Shown here: one piece after another, positions 11,769 to 22,200 of the stretch | How positions within the stretch are numbered: position 1 is the first letter of the stretch | Layout: each line of letters starts with the position of its first letter | Origin: Auricularia sp. M13 | Taxonomy: Eukaryota; Basidiomycota; Agaricomycetes; Auriculariales; Auriculariaceae | Reading direction: 5' to 3' | DNA length: 64,000 nt | Assembly (NCBI GenBank): GCA_037042915.1 | Contig: CM073197.1 | Span: forward strand, 2,356,001-2,420,000 | Notes under the pieces: generated by a model | Told to the model about the DNA's origin: nothing | The model's database searches: none | What the model saw: only the letters and a program-made list of their open reading frames with translations | Program-made: the position numbers and the translations under genes

Positions 11769-12891
11769 ATGAAAGTCTCTGTGCTTGCTTCGCTTGCGGC
11801 CTGCCTAGTCTCAGCGCACGCGCATGCTACGGTGTACGGCGCATGGGTCAACAACGTGTTCCAGTACGGCGTTTTATTATTGCATGAGGCTGAGCTGAGC
11901 ATACGGCAGAGGTGACGGACGGAACCAGTACATTCGCTCGCCACCGAACAACAACGTCCGTCACGGTGCTCCTTGCTTGCGCTGCTCAGGCGACTGAGAA
12001 ACCTTTGCTGCAGCCTGTGAAGGATCTGACTTCATCTGCGATGGCGTGCAACGTCAACAACAACCGTGCGTACCCAACCTGTGCGCAGAGATTGCATCGA
12101 ATCAGAGCCCCCTTAGCCGTTGGCCGTTTCGTGCAGGTCAAGTCCGGCGACCAACTCACGTTCGAATGGTACCACAACACGTGAGCCTAGCATTTTTCAT
12201 GTCAGCTGACGGTTCACTGAGCTGAGCCAGTCGTAACGACGACATCATCGACAAGTCGCACAAGGGCCCGGTGCAGGTCTACGTCGCGCCCTACAGCTCC
12301 AACGGGTAAGAGAGTCTTGTATCACAATCCTGGCCAGCTTATAGACCCGCGGCCAGGCAAGGAAACGTCTGGATCAAGCTCTTCTCGCAGGGATATGGCG
12401 GCGGCAAATGGGCGGTCGACAACCTCATCGCAGCGCACGGCCAGCACTCGGTCATCGTCCCCGACCTCCCAGCAGGTCAGTACCTCTTCCGCGCGGAGAT
12501 TGTTGCCCTGCATGAGGCGGATGTCGCGTAAGCCCTGCGTCCCCCCCCCCCCCCCCGAAGCTCACCGCGGAGAGCCACTGACAACGAGACAGATACGCCA
12601 ACAACCCCGTGCGCGGCGCCCAGAACTACATGTCGTGTGTGCAAGTCCAGGTCACGTCGAACGGCACGCAGGCGCTGCCCTCGGGCGTGGCGTTCCCCGG
12701 CGCATACACACCGTCGACTCCGGTATGTTGGTTTGCGGTAGAGAGACTGCAATCGCTGATGGCCTGGTATTCAGGGCATCGTATTCAACCTGTACCTTGG
12801 CGGCCCAGACCCTAACACCTACCAGGCTCCTGGACCCGCCGTGTGGTCGGCGGCACGGGGAGGCTCGGTCGCGCAGATCGGCAATGCATGA
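11769..12891 (+). CDS. AA9 (former GH61) lytic polysaccharide monooxygenase, 249 aa
   Basis: Eight exons: 11769-11863, 11910-11955, 12014-12065, 12117-12180, 12231-12305, 12357-12527, 12593-12722 and 12775-12891. The protein is a secreted copper enzyme that oxidatively cleaves cellulose or hemicellulose. The signal peptide [18 protein letters not shown] is cleaved before [13 protein letters not shown], giving the copper-binding N-terminal His. Family landmarks follow in order: [16 protein letters not shown], the Cys in MACNVNNN, the second copper His in [34 protein letters not shown], and GAQNYMSC with the axial-position Tyr and the partner Cys. No CBM1 follows; it is single-domain and of normal length. 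Intron 6 contains a run of 16 C. It is a secreted enzyme and its upstream region has a TATA box. Confidence 0.94.
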
Positions 12892-13325
12892 ATACGTTCT
12901 TGTGCAGGATTTCGAACGAATATAACGAGCTTGCCCACGAATTGCAATGGAAGTTTTCAAGAGAGAGCGCGTGTTTCGGTTGTTGGCAATCTTGTACAGC
13001 CGCTATTTATGTGAACGAGACGTTGGTTCGTCGCGGAAAGGCGAGATGGGGTCTCCTGTTGCTGAGGCAGCGGGTCGGAGGTTTGTATGGATGCAGATTG
13101 GATTGGAAGCCAAACGAGAGATGCGACAGTGTATACACTGTAATATGTAAGACAGCGCAGCGTCATCCAGGCGCTGGGAAGTAAAGTGAGACCAAGGAAA
13201 CAGACACTGAAACGAATAGCACTGAGGAATGTCAGCGATAGGTATAATGACCTATAGCCACACGCACCATAATTTATACATAATGCGGAAAGCCGGACCA
13301 GGCACAGCGAGCGCTGTAGTCCAGG
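12892..13325. other. Convergent intergenic region
   Basis: 3' flanks of the AA9 gene and of the small minus-strand gene. No gene seen. Confidence 0.5.
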
Positions 13326-13595
13326 TCAACGGTATGCTTGCTCTGCCTTCTCCGAGTAGGCCGGTGCATCGTCGGGCCCAAAGCTGCGGTATCCATGACC
13401 GCTGTCCTCGCGCGTCGGGGTGTGCACTTCGTGTTGGCGTGCAACCCACGGCGGGAGGTCATCGCCCTGCACGATGGGCGATGGTAACTGCTGCCGCAGC
13501 TTCTCTGCGCGCGCTGCCTCCCGCGCCGCTCTCCTGCGGTCCCGCGCCTCGGACTGGTGTTCGTCCGCGTGCGCCTTGCTCGATGTGCAGCCCAT
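13326..13595 (-). CDS. Small protein with N-myristoylation/palmitoylation signature, 89 aa
   Basis: A single exon. I chose the ATG at 13595 because it gives MGCTSSKA: Gly2, Cys3 and Ser6 fit the MGxxxS N-myristoyltransferase signal with an adjacent palmitoylatable cysteine. A charged helical stretch follows (ARDRRRAAREAARAEKLRQQ), then LPPWVARQHEVHTPTRED and an end rich in Ser, Pro and Tyr (PAYSEKAEQAYR). The frame is open further upstream without a better start. A peripheral membrane protein is inferred; no family is recognised. Confidence 0.55.
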   Translation of the reverse strand: MGCTSSKAHADEHQSEARDRRRAAREAARAEKLRQQLPSPIVQGDDLPPWVARQHEVHTPTREDSGHGYRSFGPDDAPAYSEKAEQAYR

Positions 13596-14164
13596 TGGTG
13601 TAGTGATAGACGAGCAAGCTTGGGAGTTAAATGGCAGGCAGAGAGCGCTAGGAAGCGAGGCTAGGCGAGGACAAGAGGACAAGGAGCGATGTATTTGCAG
13701 CAGCCCACAGCCGACCGACGACGTTGTCTGATCATCAGCCAGTTGCTCGCCCCCTGGACGGATGCAGTCATAAATATACTGAATGGGATTATCTCAAACT
13801 CCATTGGTTCGAGGCTCGGGAACTCCAGATGACAGACTTCAATCATCGCCAGCGCGCACGACTTCCTGGGTCGAGGACGGCATTTCCACCTGTCTTACGG
13901 AAACTTCATCTCACGATAACTTCATTAGTGTAGCTTGGTTGTTACTCGGACAGATTGACGGTCCGTGAGTCGCAATTTGAGACGATCTCACTGCCATAGG
14001 AGATTGTTGCGGATGCAAGAATGTGAATACCCTGAGTACCCTATGCCTTGCTTTACTGTATATGTGAAGTTATATGTGATGACTTTATTATCCAGCAATA
14101 AATCTGGACGGCATCATGAGCGAACGAGAGCCGTAAGGTAAACAGACAGAACACACCATTGCAT
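13596..14164. other. Intergenic region
   Basis: Holds the promoter of the small myristoylated-type protein gene and the 3' flank of the bS16m gene. No gene seen. Confidence 0.5.
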
Positions 14165-15110
14165 TCACGATAGCGGTGGTGCAGAATTGCCAGTGTTGCC
14201 GGCGGCTTTAGGATTTACTCGAAGCTCGTCGATAAATGGTGCTGCCGTCTCGCCATCCCCTAAGGACGAGGGAGGCTGGGCGGAATACTGTAGAGAGGCG
14301 TATTCGCCGCCGTCCTGCGCGGTTGAAGGGCTGCCCTCGTCGCCGTCGTCGAGAGCCTCAGACTCCTCCGCGTCATACTCGTCGTCTTCAACGAGCTCAT
14401 CTTCAGGCAGGTCCTCGCCATCCTCTTCCGCAAGCCACTCGTCCGCGTCGTCCGCCGCAAGGGCAGCCTGGGCCGCGTTTGCCTTCGCGCGAACCTGCCG
14501 TCGGTCTGCGCGCTTCCCGCTCTCCTCGGCCGCAAAGAGATTCTGTGCGCGCAGCCGCATGGGATCCACAGTAGCATTGATGAACGAGCTGCTGAACCCC
14601 TCGCTGTCGCGCTCAATCGTCCGTTGGAACCTGCGCATTGGGCGCGGCGCGGGCTCCGGCGGCGGCGGCGCCTCGCTCGCCTTCGCGGCCTCGGCCTCCT
14701 CAGCGCGTTTGCGCCTGCGTTCCTCGGCCAGCCGCCTCTTTTCTTCCTCGAGCCGCTTGGCCTCCGCCTTGGCCAGCTCGAGCTGCTGGGCCGTGCGTTT
14801 TTGTACGCCAGCCTGCGCTTCGTCTCAGCAAAATTTCTTAGAACGCGTCGCGGGGACGCACTACTTGCAGCATGCGCGCGACAGACTCGCTGGGCACGGC
14901 GCCGTGGTCGAGCCAGAATCTGACGCGGTCCACTGCCCATTCCATCCTCTTCACTGGCTGCTCCGACACCGTCTGCTCTGGCCGCGGCCGATACACGCCC
15001 AGCAGCTCAAGCGGACGCGCATTCCGCCGCTTGCGCTGGTCGATCGCGACCAGGTGGAATATTCGGTTGTTGCGCACGCCGTGCACGGCGAACCGCAGAC
15101 GGATCGGCAT
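14165..15110 (-). CDS. MRPS16: Mitochondrial ribosomal protein bS16m-like with long acidic C-terminal extension, 298 aa
   Basis: Exons 15110-14862 and 14812-14165; intron 49 bp with GTGCGT donor. Residues 1-85 are ribosomal protein S16, a core protein of the small mitochondrial ribosomal subunit: MPIRLRFAVHGVRNNRIFHL, RKRRNARPLELLGVYRPRP, WAVDRVRFWLDHGA and PSESVARMLQ. The remaining ~210 residues are not part of the family. They comprise a highly charged predicted coiled coil (LELAKAEAKRLEEEKRRLAE), a segment RRFQRTIERDSEGFSSSFIN, and a Glu/Asp-rich tail (about EEDGEDLPEDELVEDDEYD). Fungal S16 proteins are usually 100-150 residues, so this one is about twice as long. The splice junction MLQV/AGVQ keeps the S16 fold intact; a read-through fusion is not excluded. 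Confidence 0.8.
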
Positions 15111-15511
15111 GGAAGGAGCGTTTCAAGAGCAGGCGGACTTTGCGCGAAATCGCGATCCGTCACTTCAACCGAGAATTATCTTCCTTGAGGGCCATATTCT
15201 TATTGTATTGAACAGAAACCATGACATGCAGGGGTACGGGTGCGGGCGGGGGAGATACATGCGTCAGATCGTATGGGCGGTAGCGGTTGATGTGGAGAGG
15301 GACACGGAGCACGAGAGGAAAGAGAGAAGGATGCGTCAGGAGGGAAGAACTGGAGGAGGGGTAAGAGGGGGCGAGCGCACAAGAGCGCGAGAGCAGATGC
15401 ACATGCTGTCGAACGGGGATAAAAGGCCGAGATGTAGGGAGAGATACTAACTAGCGATCACACTGCACAGAGACAAAAGCAAAAAGCGGACCACAGGGAA
15501 GTCTAGCGCCT
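15111..15511. other. Intergenic region, purine-rich
   Basis: Between two minus-strand genes. The plus strand is strongly purine-rich at about 15290-15440 (pyrimidine-rich on the coding strand, upstream of bS16m and downstream of importin alpha). No gene seen. Confidence 0.5.
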
Positions 15512-17332
15512 TCACTGCCCGAAGCTGAATCCGCCCTGCGGTGCCGACACGTCTTGGTGGAACGCGAAGGCTCCTGACGAGTCCACGCGTGGCGCAGCAA
15601 CGGCGGCGTCCTGCTCCTCGTCGTCCGGGAAGTACTTGTCCATGATGTGGAATGCCTTCTTGTAGATCTCGAGGTTCTCGTGCTGCTGCAGGTTGTAGAT
15701 CGTCGCCATTCCACCGGCCTCTTCGACGTAGAGGGCATACTGGTTCGTTCCACCGGGGCCGGCGGCAGCCTTGTCCATTTCGCCGACCTTGAGGATGTTG
15801 TCCAGGCCATCAAGCGCGACCTGGATGATTTTGTTGTCCATAGTCGTGAGCAGATCGCAGAGAGGCTTAATGCATCCCTGGTTGACGAGATAACGAATCT
15901 GCGATGGCTCCTGGAGGCCGCCAGACGTTGCGTTCGAGATTGCCCAGCAGGCTTCCTTCTTGGTCTTGAAGTCAGCGTTACGCAGAATGTTGATGAGCGG
16001 AGGGATGATGTTGGCGTCAATGACACTCTGAATCTGGTGGGGCGAGCCGGCTGTGATGTTGGAGATAGTCCAGCATGCCTCCTTGCGGATGCCTTCCTTG
16101 GGGGACGACAGAAGCGCGAGAAGCGCTGGCAGCGCGCCGGACGCAATCACAACCTGGGTCTGAAGGTCGTCGCCTGTGACAATGTTGCCTACGGACCGCA
16201 GCGCCGGGGTCTGAACAGACGTGGACGGGTGCATGAGGAGTTCGACAAGTCGCCTGCAAACACCAGATTCGATGACCGCCTGGATCTTGTCGTTCGAGCC
16301 ATCCGAAAGATACGAGATAGCCCAGCAAGCGTCGATGAGAACCTCGTCGTCGAGCGAGTAAATGAGCTTAGTCAGCGCTCCAAGAGCAGGCGAGATCTGA
16401 GCAGAATCGTCATGGGCGAATCCTCAAAAAATGCGGAAGTTAAGAACGTACCAGATCCCAGTCGGGCTGAGGCTGCTTACCACGGCAAAAGTTGCTGAGG
16501 GTCCAGGTGGCGTTCCTAAGCATGCTGAGCTTGTGGTGCTCGCTAAGGAGCGCGAGAAGAGGCTTGAGGGCGCCCTGCTGGAGGACGTAGTCGCGACATT
16601 GTGGGGAATCTCCAGCGATGTTTCCGAGGGCCCAGACGGCCTGCTCCCGCACATCAAGCACCGGCGAGGAAAGCAGGTTGATGAATTCCGGTACAGCGCC
16701 AGCGTTAATGACGACCTGAGTGTGCTCTGCCGTACCCGAGGCAATATTGGTCAAGGCCCAGGCAGCTTCGAACTACGCAAATGCCATCAGTCAATCCGCC
16801 GGGCGGCGTGTGGCATAACCAACCTGAAGCATGCCGTGCCCGCCTCGCAAGAATTCGACAAAACGGTTGACGACGCCGCACTGAATGACACGCTCGATGG
16901 GCGGGTTCTTCTCCTTGGACAGCAGTTTGCGGAACTTGGTGGTGGCGTCCAGCTGGCGGTCGGGGTCGTCGGAAAACACGCCGGCTACCATTTCCTGGGC
17001 GAGCTATTGTGCGATAATGCGACAAATGGTCAGAAATACGGCAAGCCGGGCTCGAACACACGCACTGGCGGGTCCCAGGAGCTGATACCGGTATCGTCAT
17101 CCGAGTCGGGGCCGGTCTCTGTGAGGTTGCGCCTCTTGGAAATGTTTTCCTCGCGCTTTTGGCGTCTGATCTCGACTTGCTGCTCCTCGCGGCGGCGCCG
17201 GAGCTCGTCAGACTTGAAGCCGCCTTTGTTCTTGTACGCTATCAACCGCCGAGGACGTCAGCCAATGCGAGCCACGCCGGTTAGCCCAAGACGCGTACCA
17301 TTGCGACGGTGGTCCATGTTGCGGGCGTCCAT
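15512..17332 (-). CDS. SRP1: Importin subunit alpha (karyopherin alpha), 530 aa
   Basis: Exons 17332-17299, 17238-17066, 17003-16824, 16772-16452 and 16396-15512; introns 51-62 bp. This adaptor binds classical nuclear localisation signals and carries cargo through nuclear pores with importin beta. The N-terminus is the importin-beta-binding domain ([20 protein letters not shown] ... [11 protein letters not shown]). Ten armadillo repeats follow with the conserved Trp-Asn ladder: [104 protein letters not shown] and [13 protein letters not shown]. The acidic C-terminus is [13 protein letters not shown]. Length matches yeast Srp1. Confidence 0.95.
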
Positions 17333-17677
17333 CGTGAGCGGTGAAGGGGGGCAGCGGGATGGTAGGGGCTCTAGGAGGTGGGGCTCAACGCGTCGAGAGA
17401 AAAAGGACAGCTCCCGGACGGTCAAAGCCGGCAACAGCGAATCCCGCCGAACTTCTCCGCCACCCATCCAACAACGCGAGAAAACAATCGACCATTGTGT
17501 CCACCACGGTCATCACCGGACAGTCAACTAGTATTCAATGGTGAACAATCCTCGCAGTTTTACGGATGATAACGAGGGAAAGAGGTAGAACATCATTACA
17601 CGATCGCCAGCCATCGCACAGTATCCAGACATGTAAGGTAAAGCTAACGCTACATAGAATTATGGCCACGACAAAAC
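17333..17677. other. Intergenic region
   Basis: Promoter of importin alpha and 3' flank of the next minus-strand gene. No gene seen. Confidence 0.5.
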
Positions 17678-18743
17678 TCAGACGTTGCTGGAATGCGCTT
17701 CAACGGGTCCAACCCAGTCCTCATCGACGACCCAACAGTCACGGACAGCCTGCGCGAGCAAGCGATCACCCTCTTCCGCTTGAGCCCTCACCACTTCTTC
17801 GACCCTGGCGACGGCGACTTTGATTTTCTCCAGCGTCTTGGAAGCATATTGGATGCAGAATGACGGGCACCACGCTGCGATATCCTCGCCTTTGAGGATG
17901 GCCTCCATCTCCCCGTCGCCGCGCCGTTTCCTTTCCGTGGACAGAAGGCCGAGGAATGCATCTTCGAGAAGGTGCAATTCTTGCAACACCTCGTCGCCCG
18001 CATTGTCTTCGGCCTCGTAGTCAAAGTAAATACGGCGCTCCCGTATCGTCCCTCCCATGTTCTTGACGCTCAGCATGGTCTGGTGATGAAATATCACCGT
18101 CGCCCATTCCATGGCGTTACCGTCAAAAGGCTCGAGGATTCTGCGTATCCTTGCCTCGACTGCCGCATCTAACACTGGCGCAGGGGTCGAGGACGAAGCC
18201 TTGGAAGTCCGTTGTTCACCGGCGGCACGACGGGTCTGAGGCGATCGTTTCTTGTTGGGCGCGGCCTTCTGTAAAGGAGCCACAGGAATGCCGTCCGCCT
18301 TTAGAGCGAGGTGGTAAGAAGGCTTCAAGTCAAGAGACCTGCCGGGCTGCTCTCGACGCATGTGCGGAGGTATCGAGGATGCGACATCAGGTGTGTAGAT
18401 GGTGCGCTATCAACAATCCTTAGAACATACCCCAACTCGCGCAGCAAATGCGACTCACCTGTCCGGTCGCCCTGAATACCTCTGCTATTTCGGACGGTGG
18501 CCTACCAAACAGGGAGGGATACGGTCCTGAAGCCTCGCGCGCGGCACGCACGGAAGACTTGGCGACGGCCTTGCCAGACGATGCCTGTCGCGTGGACTTG
18601 GAGTCGTTAACTGCAGAAACAAGTCAGTGCAAAACAAGCAGGCAGCCGTGTCAAAGCAGACCTTTCTCTGAGGCAACAACATCGTTGCGAGTGATATCGT
18701 GGCCAGCACGATCGGTACGATAGGTATTCGTGTTGTCGTTCAT
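17678..18743 (-). CDS. Conserved-looking protein of unknown function, 320 aa
   Basis: Exons 18743-18662, 18610-18459 and 18406-17678, introns 51-52 bp. The ATG at 18743 begins MNDNTNTYRTDRAGHD. The N-terminal third is disordered and basic (KKRSPQTRRAAGEQR). From about residue 150 the protein appears folded and mostly helical: RIRRILEPFDGNAMEWATVI, FHHQTMLSVKNMGGTI, EVLQELHLLEDAFLGLL and TLEKIKVAVARVEEVV, ending VVDEDWVGPVEAHSSNV. I do not recognise the family. The clean splice joins and even codon use support a real gene. Confidence 0.65.
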
Positions 18744-19218
18744 ATTCCGTTTGTAGTATTAGAGGTATGAGAATTAAGAGAGAGAGACGCCACGTAGATC
18801 GTAAAGGAGACGTTAATGAGCGTTGGTGGGATGGGGATGGAACGGTTGGGTCGCCTGGGCCTTTATATCTCGTATCGGCGTGGCGGGATGCGCCGGATCA
18901 CGCCGCCAGCGGTGGTGCCCACTGTCGTGGTGGTATTGTTCGTCTCAAGCCACGCTTTCCACCTGATCGAGCAGAAATAGAAGCAGGATAATGAGAAGAG
19001 CGCCGAGATCTGGAAGCGGGCGTCGATCGTGGTTCGAATTTACGGTCAATGTGCTTCACGACTCGTTTCATTCTGGGCGGGGCGACGAAGCAACACGGAC
19101 GCAGCCACATACAGTACATTCTCGGCCAGAGAAAGAAAAATCATATCCCGTGCCTCTGACCTAGAGCCGACTCGCTCTATGGCGCTTTGCAACGGTCGGC
19201 GGACAAGCCTTGGTAACA
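18744..19218. other. Intergenic region
   Basis: Contains the promoter of the unknown minus-strand gene and the 3' flank of the transporter. A short minus-strand hydrophobic stretch (GALLIILLLFLLDQ, near 18950-19005) is open but does not join the transporter, whose own C-terminus is complete at 19219. Confidence 0.45.
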
Positions 19219-22200
19219 TTAGAATCGAGCGGAAACGTGGTAGCACAGCTGCTCGCCTTTGTCAAGCGACGGGTTGCCCCACTGTGATTGTCACAGATCA
19301 GCACCACGGCAAAGCAGAGGGGGTGTTTCTCACCCATTCGGGGAAGTTGTGGGCTTCGGGCGGACAAATTGAGCGACACCACGCATAAGAGAAACGTAAA
19401 TCGATCGTACCTGTCCCGGCGGCGCCAAACACGGCAAATGACTTGAGAATGTCAGCCGCGGCCAGCGATAAACCACGCCTTCAGTCTTGACGTACCAAGA
19501 AGAAAATCATCACTTGAGTTCCGCCATCCTGGACGCACGTTAGGGGCCCAACCTGAGCGAGATTTTTGGAGCATACCAAAGCGCCCGAAAGGATGTAGCT
19601 TCGACGAATGTAAGTGATAAGGATACCTAGGAACCGACGATTGCGTACTTGTACTGCACAATTGGCCGGTTTTCAGCCACGAACTTGAACATGCCAGCAT
19701 TCAGAACGCACCTTCGTGAACCAGCGAGGGTGTCTATTCCGAAGCCAGCTGGACAGAAATAATGAGTAGTTGTGGAGATGCAAATCAGTGTAAACGTACT
19801 ATTGCGAGTAAAATCCAATCAGGACCGCAAAAGTGATGGAGGTGTTGATACCGACCGTCAACCACGCCGAATACTGCATGGTCTGTCAGTCTGCTTTCGA
19901 GTCTCTGAGCTCTCCTGCGTGCCTGCGTGATTATCTGCAATTTTTGGTTTCAGTTCATGGAACTCCGAGGACTTCAACTTGTCTAACCGGGGTAATGATC
20001 CAATGGAAGCCTGCTTTCGGCCATCGCCGGTGTGCGAGCCAAAATGGGATGGGCAAAACCAATCCAATAGCCAGCGCGATTGGAACCATCGTGTACGTGC
20101 CTCCACTGCCAAACATCTGAGGACCTAGTGCACCCCAGCTGATAGCGCTGTCCTGGGCGTTAGAGAGCCACTCAGTCAGGACAAAGAGGCTCACTTCGAG
20201 TTGAAACTCTGGGCGTTTTGCCCACTAGACAGCGGGGTGAGATCCGACAGAATGATGAATCAATGACCGCCTACCTCCAAAGACGGGTTCCGGCAATGCT
20301 GAGGAGTGCATCCCGGTTATCTATATCAACGATAAACGTCAGCTAGACGAAAAAGAGACCTGAAAGGGCGACATACTGTCGACGATGTCTGCCACAAGAT
20401 TAGGCGCAGCGCAGGAGTGCTAGGGATAGTGTGACTTACTGACGATCATAACGTAGTTTAAGACAGAGCCAACGACAGCGCCGGATATTTGTGCGAAGAA
20501 TGTGACTCGCGGCGGTAGCTTCGTGTATTGACTCAACTTGAAATCGGACAGCAGTCCCAAAGCCTGATTCATGGTATGTTGGCCGTATAGTGTTCCAAAC
20601 CTGAACAAAAAAAAATGATCAGGCAGCCGTGTGCTTGAAAACTGCGCGGCTTACATGTTCGCGACTGGTTTCCCTGGAAGAATGAAAGCTACGATCATTT
20701 GGAAGAAGCCGGTTCCAAACCAGCTGAGCGAAAAGCCCTGCATGAATTCAGAAAGCCATTCAGACTGTCTTATCCGAGGTGCGTACAGTAATGGAGGCTA
20801 GATAGCCGTATATCACCGTCAGAGAGAATGTCATTACGAGCAGGACGGTGAACGTCCACCAAGGTAGACCTGCGGGAGCGTCAGACGTCGTGCTTCAGCT
20901 AGGGCCTCTCTCACCTGAATCTGCCTTGTAGTTCGTCACCTGGAGCGGAGGTTAGATTGTGCTCGTACAGATCTAATTTAAACTGACCTGAGCCACGGCG
21001 TACGCGCAGATGAAAACGACGATGAACCACCAATGCGGTACGGTGCGGTATACTTTCATCTTCTCGTAATGCTCGTCTTGGACATCGACAGATTTTCTGA
21101 ATGCAAGGCCCGTGAATGCGCCCTTGACGTCGCTCCAGTGCCAAAGGAAAACGTGCACGAGCTTCAATATCTATCAGAAGGAAAAGTGCCATTATCTATA
21201 CGGCAAACGCTCACGCATGCACCGAGCGCCAGGTTGGAAACGAGAAGGAACCAAGCCTGGACGGGGATCAGTCCCAAAGTACCAATCCTTACTTCGCGTA
21301 CTTACATTCGAAGCAGAGAAATATGCTGGGCCTGCGGAAGCGTATTTTACGGGGTCGCTTGTGAAGATGGACAATCAGCAATGACACGAGAAACATGTGT
21401 ATCACGCGCCGCTAGCCACTCACAAGACATTATTCGTCAAGATTCGATTTTGGTCGTACACGGTGCCATTCTCATAGAAGAGAGCCTGGCTCATGAATGG
21501 GAAGTTCTTCGCCTTCCAGACGTTGCCTGCCAGCCGTTGAGCGCACTCGCAGCCTCAATTCCTCAGCGCACCGTAGTATAATGCCGTCATGAAAAGGTAA
21601 GTGAAGAGAAAGCCTGGGAAGGTCTCAGATGATCCTTCGTCGCTATCATGGTGCAGGGCTCCTCACCAATCCACTGGTTGAATTGTGTCTTGAGAGGCGT
21701 CCATAGACAGCTATTTAGCGAGTAAGCGATAAAATGCAGACATCTACAAGCACAGCAGTACCCTGAGCCGATATAATTCCAACTGTTGGGGTGTCAGTGT
21801 CAGGGGTGGTATACTCCTTCCAACGGACTCACTCGAAGCAGGCGGCGAGGGCACCCATTCCTTCGTTGTTGCTGGCACCTGGGGAGCACAGTTATGAGGC
21901 GCATAGCACGCGCATTACGGATGAAGCATGCCTCCAAAGACGTTACGCATAACGTCGCTCCGCCCATTGTCGATCAGACAAAATATGGATACACCACTTC
22001 GTGCACGCTCATCAGTTCACGAACCCCGGGAGGGAGGATAGACGTTACGCACGTCAACACGGGGAAAATATACTGCGTGAACGCGCCGCCGGTCAACGGT
22101 CAATCACGATAGTTTTCTCGATAGACGCACCTGGGGCACGATCTCCCATATGGCGACTGCGCTGCAAACGTTCAGGCTGGAAGGATAGACTCGGATATCC

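Noticed and set aside
14187-15188. 333-codon plus-strand frame opposite the bS16m extension
   Set aside because: Ser/Arg low complexity, shadow of the acidic tail.
18898-19119. Hydrophobic minus-strand frame thought at first to be the transporter's last helix
   Set aside because: The true C-terminus (FPEWWGNP... to the stop at 19219) is complete upstream of it.
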